Shown here: in pieces, positions 1 to 7,075 of the stretch
How the letters are laid out: every line of letters starts with the position of its first letter
Position numbering within the stretch: the first letter of the stretch is position 1
Assembly: GCA_003507395.1 (NCBI GenBank)
Contig: DNVW01000013.1
Location: 124,932-132,177 of the forward strand
Length of the DNA: 7,246 nt
Origin: Clostridiales bacterium
GTDB lineage: Bacteria; Bacillota; Clostridia; TANB77; CAG-508
Direction of reading: 5' to 3'
The notes under the pieces: generated by a model
Database searches by the model: none
The model's input: the letters and a program-made list of their open reading frames with translations, nothing else
What the model was told of the DNA's origin: nothing
Translations under genes and position numbers: made by a program

Positions 1-65
1 AAATATATATAAATCCGCTGTGGAAAATATAATTAATGCTAGAGTAAAACGAAGTGTCGCTTCAA
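1..65. other. Short flank downstream of glmS, no gene seen
   Basis: This edge stretch follows the glmS stop codon (glmS runs leftwards). The only structure I see is a 4-bp stem, GAAG at 51-54 with CTTC at 60-63. It is followed on the minus strand by four U residues (complement of 46-49). That is too weak to call a terminator with confidence. Any neighbouring gene begins beyond the window. Confidence 0.4.
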
Positions 66-1904
66 TTATTCAACAGTTACTGATTTCGCTAAGTTTCTTG
101 GTTTATCGACATCTAATCCCTTATTCTTAGAGATATAATATGATAATAGTTGTAAAGGAACAACAGAAAGAATAGGTGATATTAGAGGGTTTGTTTCAGG
201 TATATTTATAACATAATTAAAATTTGAGTTTGGTAAATTTTGATTAGTAATAATTAAAGTATTTGCACCACGTGAAATTACCTCTTGCATATTGCTAACA
301 CATTTTTCGACCAGATTAGGTATTGTCATTATGCATACAACAGTAATACCATTTTCAATTAAAGCAATAGGTCCATGCTTTAATTCGCCAGCAGCATAAG
401 CCTCTGAATGAATATAAGATATTTCCTTTAATTTTAAAGAACCTTCTAATGCTACATGATAGTCAACACCTCTACCTAAAAAGAATACATCCTTTTGAGT
501 ATATATTTTTTTCGCAAAGTTTTCTATTTCTGCTTTGTTATCTAATATAGTAGATATTTTAGCTGGTAAATCTAATATGTCCGATTTTAAATTTTCTAAA
601 GCTTCTTTATTAACACTTCCTAAAATTTCTGCAAAATGAATAGCTAAAATAGCAATTAAAACAACTTGAGATGTATAAGCCTTTGTAGAAGCAACCGCTA
701 TTTCAGGACCGGCATGTGTGTATATAGTATAATCTGCTTCTCTAGTTATAGAACTACCAATAACATTTGAAATAGCTAATGTCTTAGCACCTTTAGATTT
801 AGCAAGCTTAAGAGCTGCAATGGTGTCAGCAGTTTCGCCAGATTGACTAATATATATGCACAAAGTTTTGCTATCAATTATTGGATCTCTGTATCTAAAT
901 TCAGACGCTATTTCTACTTCAACAGGTATTTTACAAAGTTTTTCTATTATATCTTTTCCAACTAAACCTGCATACATTGCAGTTCCGCAACCAACAATAA
1001 AAATTTTGCTAATATTTTCTAAATATTCTTTAGACAATGATAAATCATCAAAACTACATTTTTCGCCTAACTTAAATCTAGAGCCAATAGTTTCTCTAAT
1101 AGAGTTAGGTTGTTCAAAAATTTCCTTCAACATATAATCATCAAAGCCATCTTTTTCAGCGGCATTGGCATCCCAATCAATATTTTTTATAGCTTTATTG
1201 ATTTTAGATAAGCTATTATCATAAAAGTTAACTTTATTTTTATATATAACTGCATATTCATTATCATTTAACAAATAAAAATTTCTAGTATAGCTAAGTA
1301 TAGCTGGTATATCTGAAGCAATAAAATTTTCATTTTTTGAAGTACCAATTACTAGTGGACTATCTTTTCTTACAACTATAACTTTATCTGGGTAGAATTT
1401 AGAAATTACCTCTATAGCATAACTACCTTTTAAATCATCACAAGCAGATTTTACAGCACGCAAAAATCGGTCATCATCATCTATATTATTATAGTAATAG
1501 TAATGAATTAAATTTGGAATTACTTCTGTATCTGTTTCCGAGAAAAAGTGGTAACCTTTACTAATTAAAAATTCTTTTAATACAGTAAAATTCTCTATAA
1601 TACCATTATGTACAACAGCAAAAGTGTTGCTATTATCTGTATGTGGGTGAGAATTTTCTTTTGAAGGTTTACCATGGGTAGCCCATCTCGTATGAGCAAT
1701 ACCTATAGTAGACTCTAAATTATTTATTCCTTCTATATCATATAAATTTTTTACTCTACCTTTATCTTTTAATACACATATATTATCTTTTTCTAATACT
1801 GCAATTCCAGCTGAATCATAACCTCTGTATTCTAATGCAGAGAGACCATTTAAAAGTATTGGAGTTGCTTTTTGTTTACCTATATATCCTACAATTCCAC
1901 ACAT
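66..1904 (-). CDS. glmS: Glutamine--fructose-6-phosphate aminotransferase (isomerizing)
   Basis: GlmS converts fructose-6-phosphate and glutamine into glucosamine-6-phosphate and glutamate, the entry step to UDP-GlcNAc for peptidoglycan; it is cytoplasmic. The 612-aa product is the usual length. It opens with MCGIVGYIG, so Cys2 becomes the N-terminal nucleophile of the class II glutamine amidotransferase domain (about 1-220) once Met is removed. HTRWATHG (71-78), HNG (99-101) and ETDTE (123-127) complete that active site. Two SIS sugar-isomerase domains follow (about 295-430 and 460-600), with GCGTA (305-309), SQSGETAD (353-360) and EIAVASTKAYTSQ (401-413). The C-terminal tail DVDKPRNLAKSVTVE matches the family's conserved end and carries the catalytic Lys. 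The start is set by AAGGAGG at 1910-1916. The gene is divergent from hpt and intact. The identification is essentially certain. Confidence 0.98.
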   Translation of the reverse strand: MCGIVGYIGKQKATPILLNGLSALEYRGYDSAGIAVLEKDNICVLKDKGRVKNLYDIEGINNLESTIGIAHTRWATHGKPSKENSHPHTDNSNTFAVVHNGIIENFTVLKEFLISKGYHFFSETDTEVIPNLIHYYYYNNIDDDDRFLRAVKSACDDLKGSYAIEVISKFYPDKVIVVRKDSPLVIGTSKNENFIASDIPAILSYTRNFYLLNDNEYAVIYKNKVNFYDNSLSKINKAIKNIDWDANAAEKDGFDDYMLKEIFEQPNSIRETIGSRFKLGEKCSFDDLSLSKEYLENISKIFIVGCGTAMYAGLVGKDIIEKLCKIPVEVEIASEFRYRDPIIDSKTLCIYISQSGETADTIAALKLAKSKGAKTLAISNVIGSSITREADYTIYTHAGPEIAVASTKAYTSQVVLIAILAIHFAEILGSVNKEALENLKSDILDLPAKISTILDNKAEIENFAKKIYTQKDVFFLGRGVDYHVALEGSLKLKEISYIHSEAYAAGELKHGPIALIENGITVVCIMTIPNLVEKCVSNMQEVISRGANTLIITNQNLPNSNFNYVINIPETNPLISPILSVVPLQLLSYYISKNKGLDVDKPRNLAKSVTVE

Positions 1905-1945
1905 AAAAACCTCCTTAAATTAATGTGAATATTTTTAATATTAAT

Positions 1946-1974
1946 ATATTACTACAAAAGTTAAAAAGTGTCAA
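1946..1974 (-). promoter_or_regulatory. Probable sigma-A promoter of glmS
   Basis: Read on the minus strand, a perfect -35 TTGACA (complement of 1969-1974) is followed after exactly 17 bp by TAATAT (complement of 1946-1951), a 4/6 match to the -10 consensus. Transcription would start near 1938-1940 and leave a leader of about 35 nt containing the ribosome binding site. Such a leader is too short to hold a glmS ribozyme. The call rests on consensus matching only. Confidence 0.6.
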
Positions 1975-2001
1975 AATATTGTAGAAAAAACCAGCAAAAG
2001 A

Positions 2002-2010
2002 TGTTAAAAT
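2002..2010 (+). promoter_or_regulatory. Possible extended -10 element for the hpt operon
   Basis: TGTTAAAAT at 2002-2010 fits the extended -10 form TG-N-TATAAT, with TAAAAT matching 5 of 6. The best -35 at ideal spacing is poor (TAGAAA, 1982-1987); TTGTAG at 1979-1984 is 20 bp away. A start near 2017 would leave only about 10 nt before the ATG and clip the upstream edge of the Shine-Dalgarno sequence, so the real promoter may lie elsewhere in the gap. Confidence 0.25.
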
Positions 2011-2026
2011 ATTAGAGGGGGATAAT

Positions 2027-2542
2027 ATGGAAAAAATAAAAGTATTAATATCAAAAGAACAAATAGAAAATAGGGTTAAAGAATTGGCTAAGCAAATTAG
2101 AAAAGATTATAAAGAAAAAACAATTACAGCTATATGTTTACTAAAAGGCAGTTTATTTTTTACAGCAGATTTAACAAGAGAAATAGGTGGAAAAATTTAT
2201 CTTGAATTTATGCAATTATCTAGCTATGAGGGAGAAAATACTACTGGTACAATTAAATTAAAGAAAGATATAGACTTTAGTGAAATAAAAGGTAAAGATG
2301 TATTAATAATAGAAGATATAGTAGATACAGGTATAACTTTAAACTATACATTAGAGCATATAAAAAAAGCAGGTGCTAATAGTGTTAAAGTTTGTACATT
2401 GCTAAATAAACCAAGCCGTAGAAAAATAAAAGTTCCAATAGATTACGTGGGCTTTGAAATAGAAAATAAATTTGTGTTGGGCTATGGTATGGACTATGAC
2501 CAACTTTATAGAAATTTGCCATATATAGGATATATAGAATAA
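2027..2542 (+). CDS. hpt: Hypoxanthine phosphoribosyltransferase
   Basis: This purine-salvage enzyme transfers the phosphoribosyl group of PRPP to hypoxanthine (and usually guanine), giving IMP or GMP in the cytoplasm. The 171-aa product has the usual bacterial length. Visible motifs in order: LLKGS (38-42), the pyrophosphate-binding loop; SSYEG (65-69), in the flexible active-site loop; VLIIEDIVDTGIT (92-104), the diagnostic PRPP loop with paired acidic residues; NKPSRRK (127-133), around the base-contacting lysine; and FVLGYGMDYDQLYRNLPYIG (149-168), the conserved C-terminal region. GAGGGGG at 2015-2021 sets the start. It is divergent from glmS and 18 bp upstream of uvrC, so the two are probably cotranscribed. 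Other type I phosphoribosyltransferases share the PRPP loop, but the C-terminal motif favours Hpt. Confidence 0.96.
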   Translation: MEKIKVLISKEQIENRVKELAKQIRKDYKEKTITAICLLKGSLFFTADLTREIGGKIYLEFMQLSSYEGENTTGTIKLKKDIDFSEIKGKDVLIIEDIVDTGITLNYTLEHIKKAGANSVKVCTLLNKPSRRKIKVPIDYVGFEIENKFVLGYGMDYDQLYRNLPYIGYIE

Positions 2543-2560
2543 AATTTATCAGGAGATAAA

Positions 2561-4354
2561 ATGTTTAATATAGAGGAAGAGTTAAAAAAACTGCCCAACA
2601 AACCAGGTGTATATATAATGCATGATAAAGATGATAATATAATATATGTTGGAAAAGCAGTTTCATTAAAAAATAGAGTAAGACAGTATTTTAGAAAAAA
2701 TAAAAAAACTAAGAGAATAGAAAATATGGTTTCTTTGGTTGATTATTTTGAATATATAGTTACAGACAATGAGGCAGAAGCACTAATATTAGAGTGTAAT
2801 TTAATAAAGAAAAATATGCCTAAATTTAATGTGCTTTTAAAAGATGACAAAACATATCCATATATTAAGGTTAATGTAAAGGCTGATTATCCAGATGTTT
2901 ACATTACAAGAAAAATATTAAACGATGGCTCAAAATATTTTGGACCATATGCAAATGCTGGAGCTGCCAAAGAGATGGTTGACTTTATAAAAGATAAATT
3001 TAAGATAAGGCAATGCAAGAATTTTAAATATAAAGATAGACCATGTTTAAACTATCAAATAAAAAAATGTTTTGCACCATGCATGGGATATATATCTAAA
3101 GAGGAATATAGAAAAAATATAGATGAAGTAATAGCATTATTAGAAGGAAAAACAGATAAAATAATAAAAAACTTAATGGTAGAAATAAAGCAAGCCTCAG
3201 ATAATATGCAATATGAAAAAGCAGCATATTTAAGGGATAAAAAATTAGCAATAGAAGCAATAACAGAAAAGCAAAAGGTGTCTAATATATCTGAAAATGA
3301 TATTGATGTAATTGGTATAGCAAGAAATGAGTTTAAAATATGTATAGAAATATTTTTTGTTAGGAAAAGTAAGATGCTAGGTAGAGAACATTACTTCTTA
3401 GAAAATATGAACGATGAACCAGATGAGGAAATTTTGTCAAGTTTTATAAAGCAGTATTATATAGATAAAACAATATTGCCAAATAAAATAATGGTAAAAG
3501 AAAATATTCAAGATAAAGAAATTATAGAGGAATGGCTTACAAAAACTGCAGAAAGAAAAATAGAGATAAAATCACCGCAAAAAGGTGAAAAACTACGTCT
3601 TGTGGAGATGGCAGAAAAAAATGCCCTAATTACTTTAAACAATAGAGAAAAGGACAAATGCAATATATTAATAGAAATAAAAGAAATATTGAATTTAGAA
3701 AAAGCACCAAGAAAAATTGAAAGTTATGATATATCAAATATATCGGGGAACTTTATTGTTGCAGGGATGTGTGTAATGAAAGATGGGATAATAAAAAAGA
3801 ATTTATCAAGAAGATTCAAAATAAAAACCGTATTAAATCAAGATGACCCTAGATGCATGAAAGAAGTTATATCAAGGAGATTAAAACATTCTATAGAAAA
3901 TCCAAAAGGTGGTTTTGGAGAATTACCAGATTTAATATTTGTTGATGGAGGAATAACACAAATTAAAGCAGCAGAACAAGCAGTTTTGGAATATAATTTA
4001 AAAATACCAGTATATGGAATGGTAAAAAATGATAAGCACCAAACAAGAGCTTTAATTAATAAAAATAGAAAAGAAATAGAACTTTCAGATACCTTAATGA
4101 GGGCAATTACTAACTTCCAAGATAATGTACATGCAACTGCCATAGAATATCATAGAAAGGTTAGGGATAAGCAAATTACAAAATCAGTTTTAGATGAAAT
4201 AAAAGGAATTGGAGAAGTAAAGAAAAAAGAGCTACTTAGAAATTTCGGAAGTGTAGAAAAAATATTAGAAGCAACAGATGAAGAAATATCACAAATAAAA
4301 GGAATAAATAAACAAATGGCTCAAAAAATAAAAAAAGAATTAAAGAAAATGTAA
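2561..4354 (+). CDS. uvrC: Excinuclease ABC subunit C
   Basis: UvrC makes both incisions around a DNA lesion in UvrABC nucleotide excision repair. The 597-aa product is full length. The N-terminal GIY-YIG nuclease has GVY (16-18), YVG (29-31), Lys32 and Arg39, and an acidic residue in EALILE (73-78). Four cysteines (152, 162, 170, 174) have C-x9-C-x7-C-x3-C spacing, resembling the iron-sulfur cluster ligands described for UvrC. The UVR motif that contacts UvrB lies near 203-237 (MQYEKAAYLRDK). The RNase H-like 5' nuclease carries Asp390 in ESYDISNISG, Asp462 in IFVDGG, and the HATAIEYHR segment (524-532). A double helix-hairpin-helix closes the protein (LDEIKGIGEVKKKELL, 544-559, and a second from about 575). 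The start is supported by AGGAG at 2551-2555. It sits 18 bp after hpt. No defect is seen. Confidence 0.98.
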   Translation: MFNIEEELKKLPNKPGVYIMHDKDDNIIYVGKAVSLKNRVRQYFRKNKKTKRIENMVSLVDYFEYIVTDNEAEALILECNLIKKNMPKFNVLLKDDKTYPYIKVNVKADYPDVYITRKILNDGSKYFGPYANAGAAKEMVDFIKDKFKIRQCKNFKYKDRPCLNYQIKKCFAPCMGYISKEEYRKNIDEVIALLEGKTDKIIKNLMVEIKQASDNMQYEKAAYLRDKKLAIEAITEKQKVSNISENDIDVIGIARNEFKICIEIFFVRKSKMLGREHYFLENMNDEPDEEILSSFIKQYYIDKTILPNKIMVKENIQDKEIIEEWLTKTAERKIEIKSPQKGEKLRLVEMAEKNALITLNNREKDKCNILIEIKEILNLEKAPRKIESYDISNISGNFIVAGMCVMKDGIIKKNLSRRFKIKTVLNQDDPRCMKEVISRRLKHSIENPKGGFGELPDLIFVDGGITQIKAAEQAVLEYNLKIPVYGMVKNDKHQTRALINKNRKEIELSDTLMRAITNFQDNVHATAIEYHRKVRDKQITKSVLDEIKGIGEVKKKELLRNFGSVEKILEATDEEISQIKGINKQMAQKIKKELKKM

Positions 4355-4423
4355 TAATTTTGTACACGAATAAATACATAAATAGTTCATAAACAGAATA
4401 TATATTAATCAGGGGGATTATTT

Positions 4424-4621
4424 ATGGAGTATGCAAAAGATATTATTTATAATTTGAAATATGACAAATTAGTAAACAAAAATCAAAGTAGGACAAGCAG
4501 ACTAATACAAAAAATAAAAAAAAATAAATTAATAATACTATCAATAACATTATTAATGGGATTAATTATATTTGACTATTTTCTTATAAAAAGCTTTATA
4601 AAATTATTAATGGTATTGTGA
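4424..4621 (+). CDS. Small single-pass membrane protein of unknown function
   Basis: I do not recognise this 65-aa protein. It has a basic, soluble N-terminal half (about 1-34) with a lysine-rich stretch KIKKNK (30-35). A hydrophobic segment follows at about residues 36-54 (LIILSITLLMGLIIFDYFL), then a short hydrophobic tail with two lysines (FIKLLMVL). By the positive-inside rule the N-terminus should be cytoplasmic. It is not a signal peptide, because the hydrophobic segment is far from the start and no cleavage site follows. AGGGGGA at 4411-4417, 6 nt before ATG, is a strong ribosome binding site and the best evidence that the gene is real. Base composition matches its neighbours. It lies 69 bp after uvrC in the same direction, with no terminator visible between, so it is probably in the operon. 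Its position gives no firm functional hint. Confidence 0.7.
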   Translation: MEYAKDIIYNLKYDKLVNKNQSRTSRLIQKIKKNKLIILSITLLMGLIIFDYFLIKSFIKLLMVL

Positions 4622-4636
4622 TGTATGTTCGTTTTT

Positions 4637-4694
4637 GAGGTGTGTCCCCGAAGTGACAAATTGTCACAAAAAGGAACGTCCCCAAGATGACAAA
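4637..4694. repeat. GC-richer intergenic repeat with internal palindrome
   Basis: This compact block is about 50% G+C (24 of 47 bases over 4637-4683) in surroundings near 25%. It holds an imperfect direct repeat with a 34-bp period: 4638-4660 and 4672-4694 match at 17 of 23 positions, and within that GTCCCC-GAAG-TGACAAA (4644-4660) and GTCCCC-AAGA-TGACAAA (4678-4694) match at 14 of 17. Between the cores is a perfect odd palindrome, GTGACAAATTGTCAC (4653-4667). It encodes no convincing peptide. From memory, similar GTCCCC/TGACA blocks recur between genes of Firmicutes, so it may be a dispersed non-autonomous element; copy number cannot be seen here. Confidence 0.6.
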
Positions 4695-4705
4695 AGGAGT
4701 AGAAA

Positions 4706-5563
4706 ATGGATGTAGCAAGAGACTGGAAAGATTATGAAATATTAGATATGGCAAATGGTGAAAAGCTTGAAAGATGGAAGAATATTGTGCTAGTAAGACC
4801 AGACCCACAAATTATTTGGAAAAATAAAAGTTTTCCAAATAAGTGGGAAGATGTTAATGCTAGATATATTAGGAGTTCTACAGGTGGTGGAAATTGGGAT
4901 TTTAATAAAAAAGTTCCTGCTAATTGGCAAATAAAATATAAGGATTTAACTTTTAATATCAAACCAATGGGATTTAAACATACTGGATTATTTCCAGAAC
5001 AGGCTGTTAACTGGGATTGGATGATAGATAAAATAAAGTACGCAGGTAGAGAAATAAAGGTTTTAAATTTATTTGCCTATACAGGAGGAGCAACTGTAGC
5101 TTGTAGTTATGCAGGAGCTTCTGTATGCCATGTAGATAGCTCGAAGGGTATGGTAACATGGGCAAAAGAAAATATAATATCATCAGGACTGGAAAAAAAT
5201 CCAGTTAGATATATAATAGATGATGTGGTAAAATTTGTTAATAGAGAAATAAGAAGAGAAAACAAGTATGATGCAATTATTATGGATCCGCCTTCATATG
5301 GAAGAGGTACAAATGGAGAAGTATGGAAATTTGAGGAAAATATTGCAGATTTGGTAGAACTTTGCACAAGGGTTCTTTCAGATAAACCATTATTCTTTTT
5401 GATAAATTCATATACAACTGGAATTTCTAGTACAGTTTTAGAAAATATATTAAAATTAAATATTAAAGCAAAAGGTAAATTGTCTAGCGGAGAATTAGGT
5501 CTTCCAATGAGTGATTCTAATTTAATATTACCTTGTGGTATTTATGGTAGATGGGAAGAATAA
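4706..5563 (+). CDS. Class I SAM-dependent methyltransferase, RlmI-like family
   Basis: This 285-aa protein has a Rossmann-fold methyltransferase domain over roughly its C-terminal two thirds. Motif I is VLNLFAYTGGATVACSYAGA (119-138), the SAM-binding glycine loop. HVDSSKGMVTWAKEN (142-156) is the acidic end of strand 2, which holds the SAM ribose. IIMDPPSYGRG (191-201) is the DPPS catalytic motif of nucleic-acid methyltransferases. The N-terminal region includes a phenylalanine/proline-rich stretch, MGFKHTGLFPEQAVNWDW (88-105), typical of the COG1092-type family that includes the 23S rRNA cytosine methyltransferase RlmI. RlmI is longer because of an N-terminal PUA domain, which is absent here. 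A target in rRNA is therefore inference. The ribosome binding site AAGGAG (4694-4699) overlaps the edge of the upstream repeat. A pseudouridine synthase gene begins 3 bp after the stop, consistent with an RNA-modification pair. Confidence 0.88.
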   Translation: MDVARDWKDYEILDMANGEKLERWKNIVLVRPDPQIIWKNKSFPNKWEDVNARYIRSSTGGGNWDFNKKVPANWQIKYKDLTFNIKPMGFKHTGLFPEQAVNWDWMIDKIKYAGREIKVLNLFAYTGGATVACSYAGASVCHVDSSKGMVTWAKENIISSGLEKNPVRYIIDDVVKFVNREIRRENKYDAIIMDPPSYGRGTNGEVWKFEENIADLVELCTRVLSDKPLFFLINSYTTGISSTVLENILKLNIKAKGKLSSGELGLPMSDSNLILPCGIYGRWEE

Positions 5564-5566
5564 TAT

Positions 5567-6254
5567 ATGGAAAAATTAAAAATAATATTTGAGGATAATC
5601 ATATAATAGTAGTAGAAAAGCCAGTAAATATACCATCACAGGGAGATAAAACTGGTGATATAGATATGCTTTCTATTATAAAAGAGTATTTAAAAGAAAA
5701 GTATAATAAACCAGGTAATGTATATTTAGGTCTTGTACATAGGTTAGATAGACCAGTTGGCGGAGTTATGATATTTGCTAAAACTTCAAAGGCAGCAGCA
5801 AGACTAAGCGAACAAGTAAGAGAAAAGATTTTAAAAAAAACATATCTTGTAATAGCAAATGGAAAATTTGAAGAGGAAAAACGGAGTTTTAGAGGATTAT
5901 TTATTAAAAAATGAAAAAAATAATATGAGTAAAGTAGTAAAAGAAGGAACCAAGAATAGTAAATTTGCTAGCTTAGACTATGAGGTTCTAAAATATGATA
6001 AAGAAATAGACTTATCTGTTTTGAAAATAAATTTACATACTGGAAGACATCATCAAATAAGAGTGCAATTATCTAGTAGAAAACATAGCATATATGGTGA
6101 CCAAAAATATGGAGGAAGAGGTCATGGAAAACAAATAGCACTATGGGCATATCAATTAGAAGTAGAACATCCAACAACTAAGGAAAAAATAAAGTTTACT
6201 TCTATTCCAGAACAAATAGGAAGTTGGAAGATATTAGAAGATGTGCGATTGTAA
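5567..6254 (+). pseudogene. RluA-family pseudouridine synthase, split by a frameshift
   Basis: Members of this family isomerise specific uridines in rRNA or tRNA to pseudouridine. Two overlapping frames together encode one complete enzyme. Frame one (5567-5914) has the family's N-terminal IIFEDNHIIVVEKPVNIPSQ (6-25) and the catalytic motif HRLDRPVGG (58-66), with Asp61 the nucleophile. It stays correct through KKTYLVIANGK, then reads out of register to a stop. Frame two (in register to 6254) supplies GVLEDYLLKN, then VVKEGTK and TGRHHQIRVQL, which is the conserved C-terminal motif. One extra base is needed to explain the break, most simply in the A5 run 5877-5881 (A4 at 5863-5866 is possible). 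Removing it gives a 228-aa protein of normal length for members without an S4 domain. It starts 3 bp after the methyltransferase gene with only a weak GGGAAGA site, suggesting translational coupling. A sequencing error is as likely as a true mutation. Confidence 0.88.
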
Positions 6255-6279
6255 ATTATGTATACTATATAAAACGTTC

Positions 6280-6327
6280 AAAAAAATATATGAAAATATA
6301 AAAGTAATATTTTCATATATTTTTTTT
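6280..6327 (+). terminator. Rho-independent-like terminator after the operon
   Basis: The arms 6280-6299 and 6307-6326 are perfect reverse complements over 20 bp around a 7-nt loop (6300-6306). The left arm starts with seven A residues and the right arm ends in a T run to 6327, followed by a further TTTTT at 6331-6335. Only one G-C pair (6292/6314) lies in the stem, so this is an AT-type hairpin, and its symmetry would let it work in both directions. It begins 25 bp after the pseudouridine synthase stop and separates that operon from agrB. Confidence 0.75.
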
Positions 6328-6400
6328 GAGTTTTTACAAGAAAAATAAACAAAATAAATCAAATTACGATAGTATAAAGGCATAAAAAGGAGGTAGATAA

Positions 6401-7027
6401 ATGGTAGAAAAAATTTGTAGTTATATCGTAAATAAAATGAGAAAAAGCATGCCAGAAATAGATGATGAAAGAGCGGAAATCATACAATATGGAATGGAGT
6501 TAATAATAGGGGAAATTCCTAAAATAATATTACTATTTACAGTTGCCTTTATCTTAAGAATTGGTTGGTTAACTATATTTGCATATTTAGCTATATTACC
6601 ATATAGAACCTGTTCAGGCGGATTTCATCTAAAAACACATATAAGTTGTATTTTAAGTACTAGTACATTTTATTATGGAGTTGTTTTAGCTAGTAAATTT
6701 ATAACTCTACAACCAATACATAAATATATATTAATAGGATTAGTGCTAGTATTTGGAATAATAATGATAACATTATATGCACCAGCAGATACAGAAAATT
6801 TACCAATAATTAGCACAAAAGAGAGGAAAAAGAAAAAAATTTTATCATATGTAACTTTAAGTTTAATGTTACTTATAAGTTTAATTGTAAAAAACAATTC
6901 GATATCAAATATATTAATATTTGGAGCATTTGTACAGACATTATTCATAACAAGATTAGCATATAAAATAACCAACAATAGATATGGACATGAAGTATAT
7001 CAGTCCAATGAACAAATAATAAGCTAA
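6401..7027 (+). CDS. agrB: AgrB-type accessory gene regulator, membrane cysteine peptidase
   Basis: AgrB is a membrane-embedded peptidase that removes the C-terminal tail of AgrD and helps form and export the cyclic autoinducing peptide. The 208-aa product has the family length (about 190-210). The signature LPYRTCSGGFHLKTHISC (66-83) holds the catalytic pair His76 and Cys83, with the same seven-residue spacing as His77 and Cys84 of Staphylococcus aureus AgrB. The family's YAPADTENLPI loop is at 126-136, followed by a basic stretch, KERKKKK (140-146). Hydrophobic segments are visible near 34-52, 55-68, 84-102, 108-127, 147-164 and 168-187, which fits a multi-pass protein. AAGGAGGT at 6387-6394 sets the start. 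A terminator lies upstream, so this should be a new transcription unit. TATAAA at 6373-6378 could be its -10, but no good -35 pairs with it. agrD follows 48 bp downstream. Confidence 0.95.
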   Translation: MVEKICSYIVNKMRKSMPEIDDERAEIIQYGMELIIGEIPKIILLFTVAFILRIGWLTIFAYLAILPYRTCSGGFHLKTHISCILSTSTFYYGVVLASKFITLQPIHKYILIGLVLVFGIIMITLYAPADTENLPIISTKERKKKKILSYVTLSLMLLISLIVKNNSISNILIFGAFVQTLFITRLAYKITNNRYGHEVYQSNEQIIS

Positions 7028-7031
7028 TATT

Positions 7032-7046
7032 CACTAAATTATAGTG
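7032..7046 (+). other. Small hairpin between agrB and agrD
   Basis: CACTA (7032-7036) and TAGTG (7042-7046) form a 5-bp stem with a 5-nt loop just after the agrB stop and 17 bp before the G-run of the agrD ribosome binding site. No T-run follows, so it is not a terminator. It might mark an RNA processing or stability site, but a stem this short can occur by chance. Confidence 0.25.
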
Positions 7047-7075
7047 GGTACAATAGTAAGAAAGGGGGGGAATAT

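Noticed and set aside
46..64. Possible terminator after glmS
   Set aside because: The stem is only 4 bp plus a possible wobble pair, and the U run is four bases, too weak to call.
856..1137. 93-aa open frame on the plus strand
   Set aside because: It lies entirely opposite glmS, has no convincing ribosome binding site and no recognisable motif; glmS is a certain gene in this stretch.
3838..4143. 101-aa open frame on the minus strand inside uvrC
   Set aside because: It lies opposite the conserved 5' nuclease domain of uvrC and has no family features of its own.
4596..4808. 70-aa minus-strand open frame across the GC-rich repeat
   Set aside because: It overlaps the ends of two better-supported genes and the repeat; its sequence is a by-product of translating the repeat.
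5107..5367. 86-aa minus-strand open frame
   Set aside because: It sits opposite the methyltransferase catalytic core and shows no independent coding evidence.
5859..6254. Second frame of the pseudouridine synthase as an independent gene starting at ATG 5859
   Set aside because: There is no ribosome binding site before 5859, and the protein lacks the catalytic domain; it aligns as the continuation of the upstream frame.
6333..6378. agrB promoter from TTTACA (6333-6338) and TATAAA (6373-6378)
   Set aside because: The spacing of 34 bp is incompatible with one promoter, and I found no AgrA-type direct repeats near it.
6673..6978. 101-aa minus-strand hydrophobic open frame
   Set aside because: It is the antisense of the agrB membrane segments; hydrophobicity there reflects the complementary AT-rich codons.
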